From positions 148,945 through 212,944 of the forward strand of contig JAFLBZ010000003.1 in the NCBI GenBank assembly GCA_017303715.1: a stretch of 64,000 nt of DNA, written 5' to 3'. The first letter of the stretch is position 1; each line of letters begins with the position of its first letter. The notes below the pieces were generated by a model. That model worked only from the letters and a program-made list of their open reading frames with translations, was not told the origin of the DNA and made no database searches. Positions 8,979-16,991 of the stretch are shown one piece after another. The stretch is from Rhodothermia bacterium. GTDB taxonomy: Bacteria > Bacteroidota > Rhodothermia > Rhodothermales > UBA2364. Position numbers and translations under genes: made by a program.

Positions 8979-10010
8979 TTAAGGAGTTTCCGACGTTTTA
9001 TTGGGTAGGGTGTATTGGAACAACCCAAAGAGGGTTTCGCCCTGTAAAAGCAAACTGATCACCCCAAAAAAGGTGTAAACAAGCATTTGTGCTGCATGTG
9101 TCACAATGGCAAAGGCCACCGCATGTTCATCCGAGAAGCCCCAAAGTGTGACCATTGCCCAACGAATTATCACATGATACCCCCCAACGCCCCCCGGCGT
9201 AGGAATCATACTGGTTATAGAGCCGATGATCAGCAATACCCAAGAGTCCTGAAAGTTCCATGAAATAATTTTATCTAATTGGAGCAAATAGGCAGAAAAA
9301 AGCACCATCAAGGCGTAGCTTCCCCACATTAGCAAAGTAGAGAATAGCATTTGGCCTTGTTTGGGTGTTTGGATATAGGTGGCAAAGCCGGCTGAAAATC
9401 CATGCCATATGCGCGAGAAGCGGCTTTCTCTGTCCTTAAGCGACCTGCGAAACAGCCACAAACCAATTACTGAAGCTACAATAAACAGAGCCAATACCAA
9501 AAGCCCCAACCCAGAGGTTATCCAATTTACCACTGGTGCAAGATAACGGGTATAAGTAGCCAAAAGTTTATCATGCGCAAGGGGGATAAGGCTGAGAAAG
9601 CCCAGCAATAACACCAGCACATCCGAGGTGCGGTCGGCAACCACGGTTCCCAAAACGCCAGAGAAAGACAACTGTTCTTTACGCGCAATACTGCCGACAC
9701 GAACCAATTCACCTACCCGTGGTAAGGCATAGTTTACCATATACGAGATAAAAATGGCATATAAAGGGAACCGGAAGGACGCCTTTTTTTTCGATGCACG
9801 CGCTTCCGGCAAATGGTCTAACATCAACTTCCAGCGCCACGCTCGGAACCAATGGCTCAGTACCATCGCCAACACCGTAGGCCCCAGCCATAGGTAGTTT
9901 GCATCCCTTAGCGAAATCCAGAGTTGCTCGAACGAGACCCCGCGTAAGGCCAACCACATTAAAACAAGTGCCAGTGCGAAACTTAAAAAGTACGTCAGTT
10001 TTTGTTTCAT
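8979..10010 (-). CDS. Flippase-like integral membrane protein (LPG synthase TM family)
   Basis: A 343-residue polytopic membrane protein has about eight hydrophobic helices. Its motifs are typical of the lysylphosphatidylglycerol-synthase transmembrane/UPF0104 family: HWFRAWRWKLML, YMVNYALPRVGELVRVGSIAR and the late PTPGGVGGYHVIIRWAM. Some relatives flip lipids; this protein lacks the soluble aminoacyltransferase domain of MprF, so a transport role is likelier than synthesis. The ATG at 10010 is preferred to a GTG at 10049, because the MKQKLTYFLSFALALVLMW start gives a normal first helix. It lies 63 bases after the LolA-like gene and is probably in the same operon. Confidence 0.85.
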   Translation of the reverse strand: MKQKLTYFLSFALALVLMWLALRGVSFEQLWISLRDANYLWLGPTVLAMVLSHWFRAWRWKLMLDHLPEARASKKKASFRFPLYAIFISYMVNYALPRVGELVRVGSIARKEQLSFSGVLGTVVADRTSDVLVLLLGFLSLIPLAHDKLLATYTRYLAPVVNWITSGLGLLVLALFIVASVIGLWLFRRSLKDRESRFSRIWHGFSAGFATYIQTPKQGQMLFSTLLMWGSYALMVLFSAYLLQLDKIISWNFQDSWVLLIIGSITSMIPTPGGVGGYHVIIRWAMVTLWGFSDEHAVAFAIVTHAAQMLVYTFFGVISLLLQGETLFGLFQYTLPNKTSETP

Positions 10011-10073
10011 CGGAACATGGAAACGGGTGAGCAGAAGATAACCGCCCACCCGAAAAAGTCTGTATGGATGTGT

Positions 10074-10703
10074 TTAGCGTAAATCCACCACCTGCACCCC
10101 TTTTGGTGCTGAAAACGTAAACGAACTTGCTTGGATGGCCGGATTTTTTTGAACATTATTGAGGGTGATCAGCGTTCGGGTATTGTTTTGATCCAACAAG
10201 CTCAGTCGTATCGGCATGGTGTCTGACTTGCGCACCCAAATAATGGTTTCTTTCATCGCCGCATCTCCGGATTTGGGCGTAAATTTCATCTGGAAGCAAT
10301 CTGCACCATTAATCTTCTGGTCTGTCAATTTTTGCACGTTAAAGCGGCTCGACTGTTTCATGAAGAACATGTCCGGCGAGAATGCGTTTTCGTCTGCCTG
10401 ATAATGATCAATCAGCACCCGCTTTTGTTGTCGGGAATAGGCCCAAGTGGTCTTGCCGTCAGTTACGAGCGTCTGGTCGCCGGTTTCTACACGGTACTTG
10501 CTTTTTTGCATCAGGATGGTTCCGCTCATGCTTCGCGATTTACTCCCTTGGCTCATGGTTTGCGAGAAGGTGGCCTTCATTGCACCTGTAGCATCATATT
10601 TGGCCTTCATTCGGTTCAAAACGTCTTGTGCATTTTGTGCATTGGAGGCCGTAAAAAAGCCGATAAACAAGGCAAAGCCGATAAATAACAGCGATCTTTT
10701 CAT
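10074..10703 (-). CDS. lolA: Outer-membrane lipoprotein carrier, LolA-like
   Basis: A 209-residue exported protein has a signal peptide (MKRSLLFIGFALFIGF, cut at SNA/QN). The mature part matches LolA: QDVLNRMKAKYDATGAMKATFSQT, SGTILMQKSKYRVETGDQTLVTDGKTTWAYSRQQKRVLIDHY, and a C-terminal SSFTFSAPKGVQVVDL. LolA shuttles lipoproteins through the periplasm to the outer membrane. The ATG at 10703 is chosen because the earlier GTG-started frame adds 18 residues before a good signal peptide. No LolB is present nearby, as is usual in Bacteroidota. An 18-residue-longer reading is unlikely. Confidence 0.88.
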   Translation of the reverse strand: MKRSLLFIGFALFIGFFTASNAQNAQDVLNRMKAKYDATGAMKATFSQTMSQGSKSRSMSGTILMQKSKYRVETGDQTLVTDGKTTWAYSRQQKRVLIDHYQADENAFSPDMFFMKQSSRFNVQKLTDQKINGADCFQMKFTPKSGDAAMKETIIWVRKSDTMPIRLSLLDQNNTRTLITLNNVQKNPAIQASSFTFSAPKGVQVVDLR

Positions 10704-10966
10704 GGTTTTTGAGTTACAAAGGTGGAGGTAAAAGTTTACAACCAAATTGATGTACAAACGCCGTGCCGATCCATTCTACGGCGCTTATAGACGGCTTTTA
10801 CAGCCTTTTTTGGGGGAGGATGTATATAAGATAGGACAATAGGGCACGTTCAACTGTACAAATTAGGCAAAATCGAAAGGTAAGTTTGCCTGTTTTACAC
10901 AATTGGAACCGGATGCCTGTTTCGGGGTCAAATGCTTTTTTTGAATCCAGACCCCTTACAACCCCA

Positions 10967-12445
10967 ATGAAAAAACAACTTCTGGTATGGGCGTATTTAT
11001 TTACCCCTTTTTTATTGATTGCACAATCCGCAGAAGAAGCCCTGGCCCTTGATGAAGTGACGGATCATATTCAGTTTATTGCCTCCGACGATTTGCGCGG
11101 ACGGAAGCCCGGAACACCGGGTATTGATATTGCGGCACGCTACATTGCCCATCATTTCGAAGCGTATGGCCTCAGGCAAGTTTCTGGTGTGGATGGCTGG
11201 TTCCAAACCGTACCCTTTGCCACCTCTATCCCGCCCCAAACCGGAACCATCTCGTTAAACGGTAAAACCTTTACACAAGGGGAGAACCTCTTGGCGAGAG
11301 ATGGTTCCAGAACGGAATTGAACGCTCCCGTCGTCTTTGCAGGTTACGGCTGGGTGGACGAAAAAGCGGGGCTGGATGATTTTAAAAACAAAGATGTACG
11401 GGGCAAAATTGTGGTGGTAAAAATGGGGACGCCCAACGATGCTAGCCCTGGTGCAGCATTTAATGCGGGGAAAAAGAAAAAACAATTTGCAAAAGAACGT
11501 GGCGCACTCGCAGTGATCGAGGTGTACGACTTGGCCTTCCCTTGGAACAACGCGAAAAACTTTGTAGGAAGGCGACAAGCCACCGTAGATGATGGGATTC
11601 GGTTCCCACATTTTTGGTTAAAACCCGATGACGCCACAGCTTTTTTACAACAAAGCACTTCTATGTTGACCGCCCAAATTAGCAGTCCGGGGGTTGTTTT
11701 TAATGGTTTCCCAAGCTACAATGTCATGGGCATTGTTGAAGGTAGCGATCCCAAACTCAAGAACGAATACATTTTGCTCACAGCGCACTACGACCATGTG
11801 GGCGTAGGAAGACCTCACCCCGTTGCAAAAGCAGATAGCATCTATAATGGTGCGCGTGACAATGGTATGGGTACGGTGGCCATTATTACAGCAGCGAAAG
11901 CACTCGCAGCGCAGCGGCCAAAACGCTCGGTCTTGATTGTTGCACTTACTGCCGAAGAAATGGGCCTTGTTGGAAGTCGCTACCTCGCCGATCATCCAGT
12001 TGTTCCGCTTAATAACATTGTTTTCAACCTCAATATTGACAATGGAGGTTGGAATGATACAGGCTTAATTACCGTCGTAGGTTTGGAGCGAACAACAGCA
12101 GCGGCGGATATTAAGCAGGGTGTTACTGATTTTGGGCTTCGGGTGATTGATGATCCCGCCGGAGAACAAGGGCTTTTTGACAGGTCTGATAACGTTAGCT
12201 TTGCCGCAAAAGGAATCCCCGCACCCACCTTTAGTGCCGGATTTACAGCTTTCGACGAGCAGATCATGAAATATTATCATCAGGCCATTGACCAACCAGA
12301 CGAAAATTTCGATTTTGCTTACTTGCTGAAATATTGCCAAACCTATGCCCGTGTAGCGCGATATATTGCCAATCGAGAAGAGCGGCCTTTCTGGGTACAA
12401 GGCGATAAATACGAGGCTGTAGGAAAAAGTCTTTACGGACGTTAG
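10967..12445 (+). CDS. Secreted M28-family zinc aminopeptidase with PA domain
   Basis: A 492-residue exported protein has a signal peptide (MKKQLLVWAYLFTPFLLIAQS). Its M28 peptidase domain has the co-catalytic metal site residues in order: H274 of HYDHVG, the Asp of GARDNGMG, the Glu pair of TAEEMG, the Asp of NLNIDNGG and a late His in MKYYHQ. A PA-type insert (about residues 110-230, VVFAGYGW...GKIVVV) precedes it. These enzymes remove N-terminal residues from peptides in the periplasm or outside. The ATG at 10967 is chosen because the upstream 27 codons precede a normal signal sequence. A GGGGTC/GACCCC inverted repeat (10924-10955) lies just before the start. Confidence 0.92.
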   Translation: MKKQLLVWAYLFTPFLLIAQSAEEALALDEVTDHIQFIASDDLRGRKPGTPGIDIAARYIAHHFEAYGLRQVSGVDGWFQTVPFATSIPPQTGTISLNGKTFTQGENLLARDGSRTELNAPVVFAGYGWVDEKAGLDDFKNKDVRGKIVVVKMGTPNDASPGAAFNAGKKKKQFAKERGALAVIEVYDLAFPWNNAKNFVGRRQATVDDGIRFPHFWLKPDDATAFLQQSTSMLTAQISSPGVVFNGFPSYNVMGIVEGSDPKLKNEYILLTAHYDHVGVGRPHPVAKADSIYNGARDNGMGTVAIITAAKALAAQRPKRSVLIVALTAEEMGLVGSRYLADHPVVPLNNIVFNLNIDNGGWNDTGLITVVGLERTTAAADIKQGVTDFGLRVIDDPAGEQGLFDRSDNVSFAAKGIPAPTFSAGFTAFDEQIMKYYHQAIDQPDENFDFAYLLKYCQTYARVARYIANREERPFWVQGDKYEAVGKSLYGR

Positions 12446-12516
12446 TTTGGTTGGATCGGCATAACCATCCCTATTCGGTCAAAACATACTCCTGAAGGTT
12501 ACACGTTGAGCCTCAC

Positions 12517-12603
12517 GGAACCGCAAAAAGAGGCGGGTTCGCTGTCATACGTTAGGTTATCAGAAAAAAGCGTATGAAGTTCTTGAATATTTACGCCTCT
12601 TTT
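12517..12603 (+). promoter_or_regulatory. coaD leader with competing hairpins
   Basis: AAAAGAGGCG (12526-12535) pairs perfectly with CGCCTCTTTT (12594-12603). This encloses a second perfect stem, TCATACG (12545-12551) with CGTATGA (12571-12577). Alternatively GAACCGC near 12519 can pair with GCGGGTTC (about 12532-12539), which would destroy the outer stem. The outer right arm ends in TTTT, like a weak terminator, and coaD starts 41 bases later. This may be the M28 gene's terminator or an attenuator for coaD. It is seen in sequence; the function is inference. Confidence 0.4.
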
Positions 12604-12644
12604 CACAAAATTATGCAGTTAACCACCTATAAATCACGAACGCA

Positions 12645-13133
12645 ATGTCATCATTGGCGTTATATGCCGGAAGTTTTGATCCGTTCACACTGGGACATTT
12701 AGATGTCTTGGAGCAAGCCCTCAAGGTATTTGACAAGGTGTGCGTAACGGTGGCCGTTAATAGTACCAAAACGTCTCTCTTTACTTCGGAAGAAAGGTGC
12801 AGGCTCATTCAGGCTGCAACCTCGCATCTACAAGGTGTTGAAGTGAATATTTTCGAGGGACTATTGGTTGACCATGCCATCCGTTTGGGTGCAACAGCCT
12901 TGATTCGGGGCATCCGCCAGATGAGCGATTTTGATTATGAATTTCGGATGGCGGTTGCCAATCGGAGGCTTTCCCCAGAAATTGTAACCGTCGTGCTCAT
13001 CCCCGATCCAAGCCATTTGGTGACGTCCTCCTCGTTGGTCAGGGAGATTTGGCGATGGGGCGGGGATGTTACGCCCTATGTACCAACTGTAGTTTTGAAT
13101 GCTCTTCGAGAAAAACAGCACCTTGAGCGGTAA
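12645..13133 (+). CDS. coaD: Phosphopantetheine adenylyltransferase CoaD
   Basis: CoaD transfers AMP from ATP to 4'-phosphopantetheine, the penultimate step of coenzyme A synthesis in the cytosol. The 162-residue protein is full length. It shows the nucleotidyltransferase motif GSFDPFTLGHLDVL (T15-x-G-H18), the ALIRGIRQMSDFDYEFRMA segment that lines the substrate site, and TSSSLVREI, the ISSS-type ATP motif. The M50 peptidase gene follows 90 bases downstream. Confidence 0.96.
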   Translation: MSSLALYAGSFDPFTLGHLDVLEQALKVFDKVCVTVAVNSTKTSLFTSEERCRLIQAATSHLQGVEVNIFEGLLVDHAIRLGATALIRGIRQMSDFDYEFRMAVANRRLSPEIVTVVLIPDPSHLVTSSSLVREIWRWGGDVTPYVPTVVLNALREKQHLER

Positions 13134-13223
13134 AATTTGCAATATCTCAACATCCCAAAGCCTATTATCTTTGCTTGTTGCCTCGATCAATCACCTTAAA
13201 TCCGTTTACGCGACAGCCCTTTT

Positions 13224-14501
13224 ATGTCCGATTCTCGCTTCACCTCTTCGCCGCAAGACCTTGACGTGGTTTCCAAACCCATCAAAGAGCGGTACTTTTT
13301 ACATTTTTTCTGGTTTGTCCTCACGTTTATCTCGGTCACTTGGGCAGGTGCAGAACAAGCAACGGGACAATACCCGCTTTTTACGGGTGTTCAAAATTGG
13401 CCCGGATGGATTATTGCGGGTCTCATGTACGCCATTCCTTTTATTGGATTTTTGACCACGCACGAGTTTGGGCATTACTTTGCGGCACGTCACCACAACA
13501 TTCAGACTTCCTTGCCCTTTTTTATCCCTGCACCACTGATGTTGCTTGGCTTGCCCTTCAGCATTGGTACTTTTGGCGCTGTTATTCGGATTCGCCAAGT
13601 GATCCCACGTACCCGACAATTGTTTGATGTGGGAATATCTGGCCCAATTGCGGGCTTTCTTGTGGCGTTTGGAGTTTTGCTTTATGCCCTTTTTACCTTG
13701 CCGCCACCTACCTACATCATGCACTTGTCCGGCCACGAAGAGGTACAAGCCTTTATCCAACAATTTGGACGTTTTCCCAACGGAACAGAGATTGACCTTA
13801 CAGGCGCACCAATGATGGGCCAAACCTTGCTTTTTTGGTTCTTATCCCAATTTTTCGACCACGTTCCGCCCATGTACGAAATGTATCATTACCCCATTCT
13901 CTTGGCGGGCTGGCTTGGGCTGTTTTTTACGGCACTCAATATGATGCCTGTCGGGCAGTTGGATGGTGGGCATGTTTGGTATGCTCTATTTGGCGCAAAG
14001 GTACATCGTGTTGCAGCACGTATTTTCACAACACTTCTCATCCTTTCGGGTTCGATTGGTTTTGCAGTTGAATTTATCCCTGCAATCGGTGATTTGCTGA
14101 TTTACTACCACGCTGATTTTCGGGAATACCCCATTTTCATCGTTCTCATCGGGTGGTTCGTCGTCTTTGGTCTCCAGTTTTTCCTCATCAACCAAACCTT
14201 CAACAAAGAATTTCGTTTAGTTGCACCCATTTTTTTATTGGTTGCCGCGCTCACTTCCATCCCCGTAGCCCTTGCGTCATCGGATGCAAATGGGCTACAG
14301 ATGATTGGAAAAGCCATTACCGATTGGGGCTATACGTCTTGGCTGTTGTGGTCTTTCCTGATTGTCCGTTTTATTGGCGTGGATCACCCGCCCGTGAAAT
14401 CTCCAGAACCACTCACGACCGGACGTAAAGCACTAGCATGGTTTGGGATTGTGCTTTTTGTGCTTTGTTTTAGTCCTACCCCGATTTATATCGCAGCCTG
14501 A
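13224..14501 (+). CDS. Site-2-protease-family (M50) intramembrane peptidase
   Basis: A 425-residue polytopic membrane protein has the M50 active site. HEFGH (H80, E81, H84) lies in one helix and the distal metal ligand motif NMMPVGQLDGGHVWYA in a later helix. About eight to ten hydrophobic segments are visible, with an extended C-terminal half (FVVFGLQFFLINQ, WFGIVLFVLCFSPTP). It resembles the large EGY1-like S2P homologues and lacks a PDZ domain of the RseP kind. The substrate is unknown. It sits between coaD and der on the same strand. Confidence 0.88.
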   Translation: MSDSRFTSSPQDLDVVSKPIKERYFLHFFWFVLTFISVTWAGAEQATGQYPLFTGVQNWPGWIIAGLMYAIPFIGFLTTHEFGHYFAARHHNIQTSLPFFIPAPLMLLGLPFSIGTFGAVIRIRQVIPRTRQLFDVGISGPIAGFLVAFGVLLYALFTLPPPTYIMHLSGHEEVQAFIQQFGRFPNGTEIDLTGAPMMGQTLLFWFLSQFFDHVPPMYEMYHYPILLAGWLGLFFTALNMMPVGQLDGGHVWYALFGAKVHRVAARIFTTLLILSGSIGFAVEFIPAIGDLLIYYHADFREYPIFIVLIGWFVVFGLQFFLINQTFNKEFRLVAPIFLLVAALTSIPVALASSDANGLQMIGKAITDWGYTSWLLWSFLIVRFIGVDHPPVKSPEPLTTGRKALAWFGIVLFVLCFSPTPIYIAA

Positions 14502-14627
14502 GGATGGCCGCCATACGCTCACACCGTTTTCATCTGCCATCGTATATATCTTGATTAAACGCAGGTGTCTTGTTTTGTATTTTAAATGTTTATCATTAAC
14601 CGTGCTTGAAAGCAGCAGGAGTAGCGT

Positions 14628-15929
14628 ATGTCGCTTGTAGCCATTGTAGGCCGCCCGAATGTGGGTAAGTCAACTCTATTTAACCGATTAATAGAAGCAC
14701 GAGAAGCTATTGTGCATAATGAACCGGGCGTTACCCGCGATCGTCACTACGGCTCCGTCTTATGGAATGGTGTAACGTTCGATGTCGTGGATACGGGCGG
14801 TTTGGTGCCGGGTGGTACCGAACTTTTTGAGGCTGCAATTCGGGAACAGGTAGAAATTGCCCTCGAAGAAACCGATGTCATCCTTTTTATGGTGGATGCC
14901 GCTACAGGTATTACGGATATTGACCTAGAAATTGCTGAAAAACTCCGGCGCTCCACAAAGCCCGTATTGGTGGTTGCGAACAAGTCCGACAACGAAAAGA
15001 GACGATGGGATACGGCTGATTTTTATGAATTTGGCTTAGGAGAGGTCTATCCCATTTCTTCTATTTCTGGAATGGGAACGGGCGATTTTCTGGATGCCGT
15101 TGTGGCATCACTCCCCAACCAATCTCCGCAACAAGAAGACACCCGAACACGGGTTTCGCTGATCGGAAAACCAAACGTCGGGAAATCTTCGATTACCAAT
15201 GCCCTCTTAGGCGAAAACCGCTCCATTGTCACCGAAATAGCTGGAACCACCCGCGACTCGGTACATGCCACCTACAAATTTCATGGCGAGGAATTGGTCT
15301 TGGTGGATACTGCCGGCCTGCGGAAACGCGCAAAAGTCAAGGAAAACGTTGAGTTTTATTCCCTTTTACGCACCGAACGCGCCATACAAGAGGCGGATGT
15401 GGCAGTGCTTATTTTAGACGCTACACAAGGGTTGGAAGCGCAAGATATACGGGTGCTAAAACAGGCCGAAGACATGAATAAAGGCTTGTTAATTGCCGTC
15501 AATAAGTGGGACTTGATGCAAAAAGAAACCAATACGGCACGCGACTACATCGCAAAGATTTATGAACGTTTACAAACGATGGACTACGTGCCCATCATCT
15601 TTATATCCGCCCTAACCAAGCAACGGCTCTACAATATGATGGAAAAGGTGGTGGCCATTGCCGCCGAACGAAAGCGAAGAATCCCGACCTCGGCCCTGAA
15701 CGAGTACATGCAGGAAGCGATACGCGCGGTGCATCCACCAGCATATCGCGGAAACTATGTCAAGATTAAATACGTTACCCAAGTACGAGAGAACCCGCCG
15801 GTGTTTGCTTTTTTCGTCAACCATCCAGACGGCGTGGCCGAGAATTATAGAAGATACCTCGAAAACAAACTACGTGAAAAATTTGGTTTTGGTGGCGTGC
15901 CCATTACATTGGCCTTCAAACAAAAATAA
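14628..15929 (+). CDS. der: Ribosome-assembly GTPase Der (EngA)
   Basis: Der is the double-GTPase needed for 50S ribosomal subunit maturation. Two G domains are visible. The first has GRPNVGKST (residues 8-16), DTGG and NKSD; the second has GKPNVGKSS (about 180-188), DTAGLR and NKWD. The C-terminal KH-like domain ends RKFGFGG-type (REKFGFGGVPITLAFKQ). At 433 residues it is of standard length. An AGGAG box precedes the ATG. Confidence 0.97.
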   Translation: MSLVAIVGRPNVGKSTLFNRLIEAREAIVHNEPGVTRDRHYGSVLWNGVTFDVVDTGGLVPGGTELFEAAIREQVEIALEETDVILFMVDAATGITDIDLEIAEKLRRSTKPVLVVANKSDNEKRRWDTADFYEFGLGEVYPISSISGMGTGDFLDAVVASLPNQSPQQEDTRTRVSLIGKPNVGKSSITNALLGENRSIVTEIAGTTRDSVHATYKFHGEELVLVDTAGLRKRAKVKENVEFYSLLRTERAIQEADVAVLILDATQGLEAQDIRVLKQAEDMNKGLLIAVNKWDLMQKETNTARDYIAKIYERLQTMDYVPIIFISALTKQRLYNMMEKVVAIAAERKRRIPTSALNEYMQEAIRAVHPPAYRGNYVKIKYVTQVRENPPVFAFFVNHPDGVAENYRRYLENKLREKFGFGGVPITLAFKQK

Positions 15930-15996
15930 ACCTCCAATCCGCGACTAATATTGCGGAATGGAACGGGATTTGATACAAACTATTTGGTGCTTTGAC

Positions 15997-16683
15997 TTAC
16001 TGAACCGTGCCATAGGTTCGAAGAACTGATCCGGTGAGGGCTTTACTTTCTGGGCGACAAAGATGCAGGCAAAGTTCTGCGACATCTCCCGCCCAAACGC
16101 CGTGCTTACCCTCCGCTTCGGTTAAGACAATGGAAGGCGCAATTGCAAAAGCGGCAATGTCCAACTTTGCATACTCAGCGGCGGTTGCTTCAACCAAGCG
16201 AATCAAGCCTGCCTGTGCTGCGGCATATGCTCCCATTTGGGCGCGGGCTTTATCGGCTCCTTGTTGGTTTGTAATAGCGATGAGGCGTCCGGGGCCTGTT
16301 TTCATCATGTACAAGGCTTCCCGAAAACTCAAGAAGGCCGCATAGAGGTTTTTACGGATCACCCGATCCCAGTCTTCAAACGACATCTGGCCAATCGGTC
16401 GCCGATCCCACTCGTTTGTAGCATGAATGAGGACATCGAGATGCTCGAATTTCTCGGCAATTTTACGGAAGCAAGATTGTGCAGCGGCCTCGTCGGCAAG
16501 ATCTGCGGCCAGAACCCAGCCTTCAAGGTGTTGCGGAAACCGCTCGTATGCCTCGTCTATCGTATCGAAGACAGCGACTAAAGTGGCTCCTGTTTTTGCG
16601 AAATGTTCTACCAATACCCTACCCAGTGGGGTTCCGGCTCCTGTAATGACAACGGTTTTGTTGCGTAAATCCAGATCAGACAT
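15997..16683 (-). CDS. SDR-fold protein lacking the usual catalytic Ser and Lys
   Basis: A 228-residue protein has the short-chain dehydrogenase/reductase fold: nucleotide-binding TGAGTPLG (14-21), the NN-type loop as IHATN, and N112 in KNLYAAF. The active site deviates. Where the family has Ser, the segment IAITNQQG has Asn139, and the YxxxK motif reads YAAAQ (Y153, Q157). The lysine that anchors the nicotinamide ribose is thus absent. The C-terminus is short and lacks the usual GG-hydrophobic finish. It may bind a dinucleotide without classical chemistry, or be a regulator. It faces sprA divergently. A substrate cannot be named. Confidence 0.8.
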   Translation of the reverse strand: MSDLDLRNKTVVITGAGTPLGRVLVEHFAKTGATLVAVFDTIDEAYERFPQHLEGWVLAADLADEAAAQSCFRKIAEKFEHLDVLIHATNEWDRRPIGQMSFEDWDRVIRKNLYAAFLSFREALYMMKTGPGRLIAITNQQGADKARAQMGAYAAAQAGLIRLVEATAAEYAKLDIAAFAIAPSIVLTEAEGKHGVWAGDVAELCLHLCRPESKALTGSVLRTYGTVQ

Positions 16684-16991
16684 GTAATTTCGTCCTCTTT
16701 TTGGAAAGCCTGAGGAGGGTTAAGGAAGGTAGCGTTGCGGAAAAAATGTTGTTATCAGAACAAAAATGTTCCATAACCGTTAATGGTATCTCGGTAATGT
16801 ACAAAATAACAAATTTGTTCCCCTATAATCACTAACTTTCGGCCAACACCTTATTTGATCGGAGATTCGCCTATCGTTATTCCCGTTACAGTTGTTGCAT
16901 CAGCGTCCAACTTCAGCACCATCATTGTTAACAAAGGTGTCAGCATACGGCCACGATGTGTTGTGAAACTGAACCGAAAATCTTAGTGTAC
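16684..16991. other. Divergent promoter region between the SDR gene and sprA
   Basis: No gene is visible in these 308 bases. They must contain the promoters of the leftward SDR gene and the rightward sprA gene. An interrupted palindrome (16751-16777) and ACAAATTTGT near 16808-16817 are the only notable structures. Confidence 0.6.
16751..16777. promoter_or_regulatory. Interrupted palindrome in the SDR/sprA divergent region
   Basis: GTTAT-CA-GAACA-aaaa-TGTTC-C-ATAAC is symmetric apart from one extra base, with two five-base half-site pairs. It is placed where a repressor could act on either divergent promoter. Confidence 0.3.
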
